Assembly (NCBI GenBank): GCA_937625935.1
Contig: OW569350.1
Location: 124,001 to 188,000 of the forward strand
Length of the DNA stretch: 64,000 nucleotides
Direction: 5' to 3'
From: Tetramitus jugosus
Taxonomy: Eukaryota; Heterolobosea; Eutetramitea; Acrasida; Vahlkampfiidae
This document shows, in pieces, positions 8,861-21,900 of this stretch (its first letter is position 1; each line of letters begins with the position of its first letter). The notes beneath the pieces are model-generated. The model had not been told where the DNA came from and did no database searches. It saw nothing but the letters and a program-made list of their open reading frames with translations. The translations under genes and the position numbers were made by a program.

Positions 8861-10324
8861 CTAGTGAGAAATGAGCTTCCACATCTCAGTGAAGATGATG
8901 GAAAGAGGTGAGGAATGAACAATGGATGGGCAGGTGGCAGTACTAGATCTGGACCACATCATATTCATAAACACCCACCATGTCACTGCAGCAAGCACAA
9001 TGAACACGTGCCAAATGTTGTGACTGTGGCCAATCAAATCAAAGAAGCCTGGGTAGAAGCGTTCTGGGAGCTTGAACACCCAGAACACAAGTCCGATTCC
9101 ATACAAGAGCAACATGGCAGTCAAACCAGCAAACAATGAATATTCACTGTTTGTCAACTGCATGGGCTTCATGGCAATGAACCAATGAGCAGCAGGTATA
9201 ATGCCAGATCCAACCATGCACAAAAAGAGCAACGTCCTAACTATTCTAAAAATCTTGACTGCTCTGGCTTTGTTGGCCACAGGAATGAATGGAAACACCA
9301 TACCCAACAGTGCAAACACAGCAATGGACGAAATGTAAACCACTTGCCATGCAAAGTAGCACCTCAGTTGAAAGTATAGAGCTGGGAAGAAACTGCCACC
9401 AATGAGACCACTGATGCCACTCAAGTCACACTTGTAACAGACTTGCCACGTTTTCCGAGAGTGACAATTAAATGTATGGTACAGTGTCGATGACAGGAAG
9501 CAATTGATGGCCAAGCATTCATACACCAACATGATGCACACATCAGCAAAATATATTCTTGATCCGTTCCAGACACGATAGATGGAAGAGGTAATGGTGA
9601 ATAGACTGAAGGCTGCAAACACCAATACACCAATCAAATGAGTCCAAATATTCACAGTTTCATTGTGCCACAGGAACAGACTCTTGAGACACAATGAAAA
9701 TGAAAAGTACGTCCGATAATACTTGAGAATGAATGGATTGTTGCGCAAAAAGGGTGGTACCTTATCCCAGGATACGAGCTCAACTTGATGTCTTCGCTTC
9801 GTTTCAGTGTCCGTTGTAAAATCTACAGTTGTCGTTGAAGAAATGGATGCAGCATTCAAATCGGAACTGATGCGAGATTCACACAACGAGTGACGATGAT
9901 GATCCGAACAACACAATGATGTTCTCCTCAATTGATCCTTAATGCTAGAGTCATAGTACAGTGAACGAGTTGGATCTTGCTCTTCTCCATCGGCCACAAT
10001 ATGAAACAAATACGATGGAACAAGCTCGTCTTCGTCTTCTTCGTCTTCTTGCTGTTTCATTGCCAACAATTCTTGAATGAGTGACGAAGGTGCGCTCGTC
10101 GGTTCAACAAACATGGACAGAATAGGGAATGGTGAGCGACTGACCATTGTCGAATCAGGGCTCATGTCTCCTTCACTGTCATCGTGCAACGTATCAGGGT
10201 GATTGTTGTTGAGCAAGAGATGGTTGTCGTCATCTCCTACAATGGTCTGCAGCAGAATGGATTGTGGTGTGGGAAGAATGATGAGAGAAGAAGAATCATT
10301 CTTCGTTAGAGATAGATGTTTCAT
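8861..10324 (-). CDS. PAQR/adiponectin-receptor-like seven-helix membrane protein (487 aa)
   Basis: The first in-frame ATG is at 10324 (MKHLSLTKND). Residues 1-185 are a polar, acidic N-terminal extension. The PAQR core begins at VPPFLRNNPFILKYYRTYFS and shows the hallmarks FLWHNETVNIWTHLIG, LSSTLYHTFNCHS and, near the end, IGHSHNIWHVFIVLAAVTWW. These motifs carry the Ser, Asp/His and His residues of the family's zinc site. Seven hydrophobic segments can be counted. Family members include adiponectin receptors, which have ceramidase activity, membrane progestin receptors and yeast Izh proteins. The ligand or substrate here cannot be inferred. It is convergent with AC19, about 210 bp away. Confidence 0.9.
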   Translation of the reverse strand: MKHLSLTKNDSSSLIILPTPQSILLQTIVGDDDNHLLLNNNHPDTLHDDSEGDMSPDSTMVSRSPFPILSMFVEPTSAPSSLIQELLAMKQQEDEEDEDELVPSYLFHIVADGEEQDPTRSLYYDSSIKDQLRRTSLCCSDHHRHSLCESRISSDLNAASISSTTTVDFTTDTETKRRHQVELVSWDKVPPFLRNNPFILKYYRTYFSFSLCLKSLFLWHNETVNIWTHLIGVLVFAAFSLFTITSSIYRVWNGSRIYFADVCIMLVYECLAINCFLSSTLYHTFNCHSRKTWQVCYKCDLSGISGLIGGSFFPALYFQLRCYFAWQVVYISSIAVFALLGMVFPFIPVANKARAVKIFRIVRTLLFLCMVGSGIIPAAHWFIAMKPMQLTNSEYSLFAGLTAMLLLYGIGLVFWVFKLPERFYPGFFDLIGHSHNIWHVFIVLAAVTWWVFMNMMWSRSSTATCPSIVHSSPLSIIFTEMWKLISH

Positions 10325-10814
10325 TTCGGTTAGAGCTCGGAAAAGGATGTGTGTCAGAGAGAGAGAGCTTATTGTAAAATTAATAATAGTGTTTGTTTGT
10401 TGCTGATGTTTGTGACTTTCAAGGCTGTGGAAGAATTTCAGCACGCCTCGAGCAGTTTGATTTCAAGCACCCACACAGACAATTCGAATTCCAGCATCGG
10501 ATTCGTGGTGCCCAAAATCGATATATTTGTCCGTTTGAGCGATTTCATTGAACAACTCGCAATTTCAACCCTTCTAGAAGTTCTGTCCTTTTGATTCAAA
10601 TGAAGTGACATACCTAAGAGCCAATCATTGCCAGAAGACAAAAGATTCATCGGACTAAATCAATGTTTGTCCGCTGATTAGTTGAAGCACAAACAAAAAC
10701 TGTTTCTTTGATCAAAAGAAAAAAAATACAACAAAAAAAAATTCAAACACAACAAAACAATATCATTTTTATCGTCACAAATCATTCCAATTGTTTGGCA
10801 GTTCGTAATTAACC
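10325..10814. other. Intergenic region between the PAQR and HDAC genes
   Basis: This 490-bp divergent promoter region has A/T-rich runs near the HDAC start (10715-10760). A 70-codon ATG frame on the minus strand (10650 down to 10438) sits upstream of the PAQR gene, but nothing supports it as a protein. No RNA gene is visible. Confidence 0.45.
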
Positions 10815-12460
10815 ATGCACGCTGGCAGCAAGAAAAATATTTGTTACTTTTATGATGGTGACGTTGGCAATTATTACTATGGCCAAGGTCACCCAATGAA
10901 ACCTCACAGAATCAAGATGACTCACAACTTGTTGCTCAATTATGGATTGTATAAGCACATGGAAGTTTATGTACGTTGTTCACTCATTTTTTTATATGAT
11001 TGTGTAAAATCAAACAACAAAAACTGACTTTTTTTTTGTGTGTCGCCTTTTTTTTTTGATAATCATCATGAACAGAGACCACACAGTGCAAGTGGAGTTG
11101 AAATGAGTAAATTTCACAGTGATGACTATGTTGATTTCTTGAAGAGAATTACTCCAGATAACATGCACGAATATCAACGTCAATTGTCTCGATGTATGTT
11201 GTTGTTGTTGTTGTTGGGTCATATGAGAGATTTTTTTTCTAAAGTGATGGATCCATCTCACACCTTTTATTTTTCTCTCTGTCTCTTTTTCTGTGATGAT
11301 TGATCAACAAATTGTGAATGAATTTTAGACAATGTGGGTGAAGATTGCCCAGTGTTTGATGGCTTGTTCGAATTTTGTCAAATTAGTGCAGGTGGAAGCA
11401 TTGGAGGTGCCATCAAATTGAATCACAATCAAGCTGATATTGCAATCAATTGGTCAGGTGGTCTTCATCATGCCAAGAAGTCTGAAGCATCGTATGTTGT
11501 TCTGCTCAAATTGTTCAAAATTTTTTTTACTTTTATGATAATGATTTACTAAACACATGCCATTTTACACTATATATTTACACACACACACACAGTGGTT
11601 TTTGTTATATTAATGATATCGTACTAGGTATTCTAGAGTTGCTCAAGTATCATGCACGTGTATTGTACATTGACATTGATATTCATCATGGTGACGGTGT
11701 AGAAGAAGCCTTTTATACGACTGATCGTGTCATGACAGTCTCCTTCCACAAATTTGGTGACTATTTCCCTGGTACGGGTGATATTAGAGATATCGGTGCT
11801 GGTGCAGGCAAGGGCTACGCCATCAATTTCCCTCTAAAGGACGGAATTGACGATGAAAACTATCAGAATATTTTTAGACCAGTGATCACAAAGGTGATGG
11901 AAGTGTTTAGACCAGGTGCCATTGTGTTGCAGTGCGGTGCGGATTCATTGGCTGGTGATCGACTCGGATGCTTCAATCTCTCGATTGAAGGACATGGAAA
12001 ATGTGTCGAATTTGTCAAGAATTTCAATGTGCCACTGTTGGTGCTGGGAGGAGGTGGTTATACGATTCGTAATGTTGCACGTTGTTGGACACATGAGACT
12101 AGTGTGTTGCTAGAGAAGCCAGTCGATACCAGTTTGCCCTACAATGATTACTTTGAGTATTTTGGACCAGATTTCTCACTCAATATTCCCACGAGCAACA
12201 TGGAGAACTTGAACACGAGTGAATACCTGGAGAAGAATAAGATCAAGTTGTTGGAAGTGTTGAGTGGAATTAAGGGTGCGCCTAGTGTTCAAATGCATGA
12301 TGTTCCACCTGATACTTATTACTTGTCGGAGGATGAAGCACTGGAGGATGAGGAAGAGGATCGGTATCCTGATGAGAGAGTCAGTATTCGTAATCTTGAT
12401 AAGAACAAGCAAAAGGATGCCGAATTCTATGAGGATGACTATGACAACTTTGGAGAGTAG
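10815..12460 (+). CDS. HDAC1: Class I histone deacetylase, HDAC1/RPD3 type (433 aa, 4 exons)
   Basis: The exons are 10815-10970, 11076-11193, 11329-11491 and 11596-12460, with introns of 105, 135 and 104 bp and donors GTACGT, GTATGT and GTATGT. Joining them gives continuous class I sequence: [91 protein letters not shown] and [15 protein letters not shown]. The catalytic His pair, the Asp and His residues that bind zinc, and the active-site Tyr are all present. The enzyme removes acetyl groups from histone lysines in nuclear co-repressor complexes. The C-terminal tail is acidic, as in RPD3 proteins. The third intron ends in a (CA)n run directly before its acceptor. Confidence 0.97.
11578..11595 (+). 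repeat. (CA)n microsatellite at the 3' end of HDAC intron 3
   Basis: A run of CA dinucleotides ends in the acceptor AG at 11594-11595, taking the place of a normal pyrimidine tract. Confidence 0.8.
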
Positions 12461-12586
12461 TAATCGCACAAATATACACAAACATGTACAATCTGTTATA
12501 AATTTGATATCATCACAATCTTTCTTATCTTGTTACTATTGACATATTGTTTTATTGTTTTTGAAAAGGAAAACACTTTGTTTTTT

Positions 12587-14422
12587 TTACACATAATGAT
12601 CTCTGACATTGGCACAGCAGAACAACTTCTTCCACAGAGGTACATCTGCACTGGACGAGTGTCTGGAAGTTGTTCCTCGAGCACCAGAGTTCTTGATGAG
12701 GAATGCATCTTCATCTCCATCATCGTCACTATCAGAGTACGACTCGCGGTCCACTGGAATATCGGTTGCATTGTCCTCTGTTTGCGACGTCTCCGTGTGT
12801 GATGCTTCAGAGGGTGGTGGCGTGCGCAGACTGTCTGCAAAGTATGCATCGAGCCTCGAGCGTCGAACAGAGCCAGAGTGCGGCCTCAAACTATTGGTTT
12901 TTGTTCCCTCTTGTTGTCTCAATCGTTCTTCTTCGATTCTCATGGCCACAGCCTTCAGATTTCTCTCGATACTAAAGTAGTCTTCACCGTCCTTTGTGTC
13001 CATACTGTCCGAATCAGTTGTTTCTCTCGTGTTGGCACTTGTCTCCAGTTCACTGAATCGACTGGTGGACTCTAGAATGAGACTGACTTGTTCGATTTGA
13101 GCTCTCACGAGTTCCTGTTGACGATTTCTCTCACTTTCATCATTAATGTCCACACTGTGTAAATCTTCACCGTTAAACTGATCAATCGTAGGTGTGATGG
13201 GACTTGCTTGATCAACCATAACGATCGAAGCGTTAGTGGTTGGGCTAATTGGGCTGATGGGTGACGTTGGAGTCGATATCGTCATTGTGATTCGTTCACG
13301 CCTCAAGCGCTCCTCTTGTAAAAACTTCCGTGATTCACTCAATAGACGATTCAATTCATCACAAAGCACCTTACTGTTATCACCACCATCACCACCACCA
13401 CCACCACCATCATTATTACTATTATTATTATTATTATTATTACTGTTACTACTGTTGCTATTGGATGATGAAGTGACATTGATAAAATCAGAATGGTATC
13501 GAATACTGTAGTGAGACAACATTTCAGACACTTTTGTTTCGTTGCGCTGATTCCGCAACGCATCACTCAACTCTCTCACAAATGATTTTGTCTTGTTTGT
13601 TCTCCACTGTTTCTCCAGTTGAACAATCATTTGATCATTCAAGCATCCATTTTGGTTATTGTTGTTATTGTGATGATGATTGTGTCGACAAAAAACTTGC
13701 CATTGTTCACTTGTTTCAATCGGTTGTTGTGACAAGGACGAGAGAACTTGTTGTTGTTTGGATGCGATGGAACGAATCTCTTGAACAAGACTTTGAATCT
13801 CATTATTATTATTGTTATTGATATTATTATTATTATTGTTGTTGGTAGTATTGTTGTTGTTGGTGGTATTGTTGGTGGTATTGTTGTTGGTAGTGGTCAA
13901 GTATGGAGAGCATTGTTGCATGAGAGTACTGGATTCAAATTGAGCCATGACATTGACATCCAACTGTTGGATAATGGTTGATAGTTGATGACAGAGTTTT
14001 TGTTTTTCATCATCATCATTTTTTGTATCTTGATTATTATTGTTATTGTTATTGTGATGATGATGAATAGCTTCAGAGTGATCCATATCTTCATCTTCAC
14101 TGCCATAACTCTCCAATACACTCTCAGTATCAGCTATCACAGTCAACAACTCTTCTTCATGTTGTTGATGTTGTGATGATGACTGTTGTTGTTGTTGTTG
14201 TTGTTTTTTTGATGATGATGATTGTTTTTGTATTTTTTCAGTCGTGGTGTGACTCGTATTGGTGTTGGTTGAGCCAAGGTCAGTTGTGCTGGCAGTGTCT
14301 TCGTCCATTGTGGTGAAAATGATTGGTTCTTCTACTGGTTCATTATTATGATTGTTATTATGATTATTCTTCTTTTTTGATGCTTTGCCCTTGATAGCAA
14401 CACCCTTTTTGTTGTTTGTCAT
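12587..14422 (-). CDS. Asn/Gln/Ser-rich orphan protein (611 aa)
   Basis: A single frame runs from the ATG at 14422 (MTNNKKGVAIKGKASKKKN). It has a basic, Asn-rich N terminus, a poly-Q/S block (~70-90), several long poly-Asn runs (~120-230 and ~325-345), a charged helical region with a possible coiled coil around 265-385, and an acidic Ser/Asp-rich stretch. The C terminus, LWKKLFCCANVRDHYV, has a basic-hydrophobic patch with a Cys pair that could be lipidated; this is inference. I recognise no domain. The homopolymers match the low-complexity expansions common in amoeboid protists. It overlaps none of its neighbours and is convergent with HDAC, 126 bp away. Confidence 0.65.
   Translation of the reverse strand: MTNNKKGVAIKGKASKKKNNHNNNHNNEPVEEPIIFTTMDEDTASTTDLGSTNTNTSHTTTEKIQKQSSSSKKQQQQQQQSSSQHQQHEEELLTVIADTESVLESYGSEDEDMDHSEAIHHHHNNNNNNNQDTKNDDDEKQKLCHQLSTIIQQLDVNVMAQFESSTLMQQCSPYLTTTNNNTTNNTTNNNNTTNNNNNNNINNNNNNEIQSLVQEIRSIASKQQQVLSSLSQQPIETSEQWQVFCRHNHHHNNNNNQNGCLNDQMIVQLEKQWRTNKTKSFVRELSDALRNQRNETKVSEMLSHYSIRYHSDFINVTSSSNSNSSNSNNNNNNNSNNDGGGGGGDGGDNSKVLCDELNRLLSESRKFLQEERLRRERITMTISTPTSPISPISPTTNASIVMVDQASPITPTIDQFNGEDLHSVDINDESERNRQQELVRAQIEQVSLILESTSRFSELETSANTRETTDSDSMDTKDGEDYFSIERNLKAVAMRIEEERLRQQEGTKTNSLRPHSGSVRRSRLDAYFADSLRTPPPSEASHTETSQTEDNATDIPVDRESYSDSDDDGDEDAFLIKNSGARGTTSRHSSSADVPLWKKLFCCANVRDHYV
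13380..13465 (-). repeat. Trinucleotide repeat encoding Gly/Asp and poly-Asn
   Basis: ACC/CAC triplets followed by ATT triplets on the plus strand encode Gly-rich and Asn-rich homopolymers in the orphan protein. A second ATT/GTT cluster lies at about 13800-13895. Confidence 0.7.
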
Positions 14423-14894
14423 CTTGTTACTATTTATCCGATATGGTATTTTTCCCCGTGTAGGTAGTAGTAGTGGATGGAGGTGTTATGTGATTGGTGT
14501 TTGCTATTGGAAGGAATAGTGGGAATAGTGGGAGTAGTAGTCGTAGTTTGTTGCGAAGAATGTCACGTCAACTGAAAAAAAATTGTTTTTTTTTTTGCAA
14601 TTGTAGGTGTAGCTCTTTTGGAGTATGAGTGATGATGTGTGCACGTACTGTGTGTGAGAAGGTAGTACTATTCAGGTGGGGGATGATGGTGTTGTTTATG
14701 TGTATCTCAAGAGTGAGTCTGCTGTTGTGCTGCCACAGAAATTTTGTTTGTTTTGTTTTGATGTCGGGATGTTGGGGAGTTGGTTCCTTCGCCCGGAGAA
14801 AATAAACCACAAAAGTGACATGTGGTTGTCAATAGGGTGGAAACACATACTAGATTGTGTTTGTGGTATGCACGGTGCATTGTGGGGGAACGTT
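14423..14894. other. Spacer between the Asn-rich orphan and DHX15
   Basis: This 472-bp stretch should hold the promoter and 5' UTR of the orphan gene and the 3' flank of the helicase gene. It has a GTAGTAGTAGTGG-type triplet tract near 14460-14475 and a poly-T run at 14585-14595. No convincing coding frame begins with ATG. Confidence 0.45.
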
Positions 14895-17349
<2,455 letters not shown>

Positions 17350-18855
17350 ATGGAACAATTCGTCAATGCAATTCTAGAGTACTCTAGAAAGGAATCCGAC
17401 CATGATTACTTGATTAAGCTCATGGAAAACAACATGGACAAATTGCGTAGTGTCGTCAACCATGTTGGATCAGCTCTGAAAACTCTGAACGCCAAGCACC
17501 ATTCCATTGGTATTGTATACTTATTGTATGTAATTCACATAACACACATCAAGACGAGAGCTCTCTATTTTTTTTAAGCTGTTTTTTTTCAATTCAAATA
17601 TTTGATGTGCTCTTGCTGACACAAGAATGTGACGTCTCAATGAATAGATTGGCAAGAGCAAAATTGCCACAGGTTGATGAGGAGTTTTTGATGTTGGTTG
17701 AACAATTTTTGTTGACATTGGACGGTCCACAAACAAGAAAAGTGGCAAACAGATGTATGGCATATATATTGTTTTTTTTCTGTCTCGATTGAGAATGATT
17801 GTGGAGTTGACACCCAACTTTTTTTTGACCACCAAACAGTCTGTCAAGTCGTTCACCGCTACTCCCAAGTGTGTCTCGAAAATAATTTGTCCATGAAGGC
17901 ACTCAGATACTTGCTGACTGGTATTGAACGATTCCGTCTCAACTCTGAATATTTGACCCCATTGCACCAAGAGTATTTGTGCTTGTGCTTGAAGGCCAAG
18001 AACTACAAGGCAGGCTTCGATTTGATTGAGACACAAATTTTCGATATTGATCCAACCATCACTGGTCTGACACCACGTGATATGCTCTTGTATTACTATT
18101 ATGGTGGTATGGTGTACATTGGCGTCAAGCAGTACACTAAGTCCCTTGATTTCTTCAACAATGCATTGACTGTGCCAGCATATGCACTCAGTGCTATCAT
18201 GGTCGAATGTTTCAAGAAGTTTGTCCTCGTAAGTTTGTTGGTCCACGGTAAATTCTTGGGAATATCAAAGAATGCTACTCAATTGGTGCACAGACACATG
18301 AAGACATTCTGCTCTCAATACATTGACTTTGCAAATGCCTTCGCTTCCAATGATAATGGAAAGGTCAAGGAAATTGTAGATAAGAATCAAGACTTGTTCC
18401 AAAAGGACAATAACTATGGTCTCGTTAAGCAATGCATGTCTTCTCTCTACACAAGAAACATTCAAAGATTGACTGCCACTTTCATGACTCTGTCACTCAA
18501 CGATATTGCCAAGATGGTCAATTTACCAAACGGAAAAGCTGCTGAGAGCATCTTGTTGCGCATGATTGAAAACGGAGAGATTAACGCTGTGATTAATCAG
18601 AAGGATGGAATGGTTTCATTTGAGGAGGATGTTTATCCATTCAATCACCCTCAAACAACCAGTTCACTCGATACCAGAATTCAAAGAAGTGTTGAGCTTT
18701 CCAAGAGATTGAAGTCCATTGACGAGAATATTTCTTCTTCGACCACCTATGTCGCCAGACTATATGGTCTCAAAGATGACATGATCATGGACATGGATGA
18801 CAAGGGCAGTCGAATGATGCAAAGTGTCAGCAAGTTATTCGGCATGTGGAGATAA
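17350..18855 (+). CDS. COPS3: COP9 signalosome subunit 3 (432 aa, 3 exons)
   Basis: The exons are 17350-17525, 17648-17754 and 17840-18855, with introns of 122 and 85 bp and donors GTATGT and GTATGG. The junctions were chosen because they restore the CSN3 alignment without gaps: HSIGIVYLL-LARAKLPQVDEEF and VANR-FCQVVHRYSQ. The C-terminal half is very close to CSN3: FKKFVLVSLLVHGKF, NNYGLVKQCMSSLYTRNIQR, LTATFMTLSLNDIA and ENGEINAVINQKDGMVSF. This is the PCI domain (~220-380), which builds the horseshoe scaffold of the signalosome. That complex removes NEDD8 from cullins and so controls cullin-RING ubiquitin ligases. The length matches the animal protein (about 423 aa). AATAAA lies at 18874-18879. 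Confidence 0.95.
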
Positions 18856-18971
18856 GACAACTCGCTGCAACAAAATAAATGTTTCTTTTGGCGCCAATTT
18901 TATGCACTTGCCTCATCTACAAACTTGCTTGAATTTTTGAATCTTCGAAGGTGTTGAACAAACAACCACAA

Positions 18972-21900
18972 ATGTTTCAGTCTTCTCGCGAGAGTCCAAA
19001 GAAGTTGATGGCTCCTGAAGAGCTGTCAAGGATTAGTGAAGCTGGACAGCTGGATAAGCTGTTAAAATCGAGGCTGTACTCCCAATCAAAGGCTTCCAAT
19101 CAGAACAAACTGACACCTTCACCTCTTTCCATTGTCCAGTCAGGTTCGAAAAGAAAATTAGGTGGATTATCAACAGTTACGAACAGTACAACCAAAGGGA
19201 GTAAGGTACTATCAGATTCTCGTTTTGTTCTTCCTTGTGCGTTCCACTTATTCAAATTTTCACTAAATGATAGGAGAAGACAAATAGCAATGGAGAGAGG
19301 TTACCGACACCTCCTTTAAAGAAAACTAGACATAACGATCCAGATCTAGATGCGATTCCCAATCGAACAAATCAGTTGACAAGAGAAGAGTTCGTCAATA
19401 TACCACGATCTACAGTTTCGAATGGCAAAGGACATGTTAAACTGAAGCCAATATCAGAGTTCATTGCCAACCAAAAAGCAAACGATAACAATGATGATGA
19501 CCAGATCGAAGTGGATGACAGTTACAAGAGAAGTCCATTCTACTTCTTGGATCGTATCAAGCGAGGGAAGAAGGAGGACGGTTTCATCTATCTAAGAAGA
19601 TTGATCGACAGTGACGTGACTCCATACAATCCATATTATCTAGAACGTGTTCCTCATGCATCGATAGACAAGTTTGATTACTATACTATGAGTGCTAAGG
19701 GTGTGACTCACTTTAGGAATGGAGAAGCAGGTATGTTTCCATGTAACAAAAAATCATTCATGAAACATTCGAGCAAACACTCATTTCAATCAATCTATGA
19801 GCAGATTTTACAAACTTGGATCAGTGGGTTGTCGAACATGACATCTTTCACAAGATTATGACCATCAATTTTTTCAAGAGATTCCGTGTTTGGAAGGTGT
19901 TCTATTTCATCAGGAAAAGAGTTGTGGAAAAAAGAGCGACAAGAGCAACAAACAACTTGTTGAAATCACTTTATCACTTGAATGATGAGTTATCAGAACC
20001 TTTGCACAAGATTCGTCTCTTGTGTTTACAAATATCCAAACTTTCATTCTTCCATGACAATGGATCACAAATCCTGACTCTGGACGAGTTTGTCAAAATG
20101 CAAGAGATGCAAAATGCAAAAACAAAAGAACAATTGAGTGATTTATGCACCGAAATTACTGATATCGTACTGGAGGCTTGTAAACGGGCATTGATTGTTG
20201 CTGGATTCGGGGACAAGTTCAAGGATGTAAATGAAATTCATGATTTTAACGCTGAGCCAACTGCTGCAGAACGGATAGAAGGTGCTAAATCTTTCTCTAA
20301 CATGCTAAGGAGTGCTCATCTGGCAAGTTTACAGGATGATCAACCATATCAAATGAGTTATACCGAGTTATCTCAAAAGAGAGCCGAATGTAAGCGGTTG
20401 ATGAATTTTATTCGATTGGCTGATTATTTGATATCGGATGCTGTCTTGTTATTGAACCAACGCTCTGTTAGCTCTTTATTGGAGAAAATTAATACTCTTG
20501 CTCAAAACAATGATGTGGATGTCGATGAAGAAGAATTGGCATCCATTGGACTGACCATAGGATCAGATCAGGACCATACTGTGCCCCTATTTAAAACTGA
20601 GATTATTCTGAAGGAAAAGTCGTTATTTATTATCCCTTCCAGAACACATTTCGAAAAGAAGACAGAAAAAGTTATCAATGGATTTTTAGAAGCAATCAGA
20701 GTCGAGAAGCTCCTAAAGAAGAGAAAAGTATTTGCAGAGTTTTTGGACCCAGTGTTAAATGACCGAGGAGACGAGATAAAATTAGGAGATGGCCCTAATG
20801 TGGAGGAGTGGGCATGCAGAGAGGAGTCGTACAAACATTTACGGATTAATATCAAAGAGACTCTAACGGCTTCATTTCATGAGGTTGAAGAGTATGCAGC
20901 CACTTTTGAACCACTAAAGATGATGTATTTAGAAAATGAGAGAATGGATATTGAGAGTATCAGACAACAAGACCCACCTCTAGATTTCTTCCGCGAAGAA
21001 CTTCAGAAGTTCAAGAAACAGATAGAACATGTAAATGAGATGAAGGTTTTGAGATACAAAGGGATTTTCCATGTGGATAGCAAGAAATTAAAGGCTCTAT
21101 TTCAACCATCCCCTCAACATTGCAAGCAGCAACTCCATAAACTCTTACCAGAGATTGCAAAAGATAAGAATGACGCATTGTATCGAGATTTGGATTCAGC
21201 TGTGAAGGAGCTCCAATCACATCCTTCCTCTTTAGAGATTTTTGTCAAGTACTTAAACTTTATTGCTCGGATATCATCTGAACTTGAGTCTCTAGAAGAT
21301 CGGTTTAAAAATGTATCAGATATCTATCAGCTCATGGAGGAGGAAAAAATCGAAGTAAATTCAAAGGACAAAGATAGTTTCGCCAATGGAACAGTGTCCA
21401 AAATGGTAACACTAAGACATGCCATTGGAATAGCGGAGGAAACACGAGAGGAAAAGATTGAAAAATTCTCTCAAGATATTAGCCGAAAGTTTAAGGACTT
21501 AAGAAACGAGGTTCAGGAGATTCAAGAGAGATCTCGCGAGAAAATCGTGTCCGACATTGATGCAAAAGTATCTGATGTGATTGAGTACATGCAGGAGCTG
21601 AAGAGCGGTGTTGATCGCATTCGTCAGCGAGCTAAAGAGCTAGCTGGATTTCAAGAAATATTCAAAACTGAACCAGAAGGTATAGCAGAATTGGAGGATG
21701 TGAATCGGGAGGTGGAGCTAAAGTTACGATTATGGTCATCTTTGAATTCATGGCATGAAGAAACAGAGAGATGGAAGGTTTGGGAATTTGTTGATGCTGA
21801 TGCCAAAGATATTCAAAACACTGTCGATAAGTACACAGGTATCGCACTACAGGTACAGAAGGGTCTTCCAGATAATCCTGTAGTCCCTCGTCTCACAGAT

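Noticed and set aside
10438..10650. 70-codon minus-strand frame upstream of the PAQR gene
   Set aside because: It ends at a stop before the PAQR start, has no recognisable sequence and could not be spliced into the PAQR gene convincingly.
13236..13511. Plus-strand frame with a long poly-Leu stretch
   Set aside because: It is the antisense reading of triplets that encode Asn/Gly runs in the minus-strand orphan gene; poly-Leu here is a repeat artefact, not a membrane protein.
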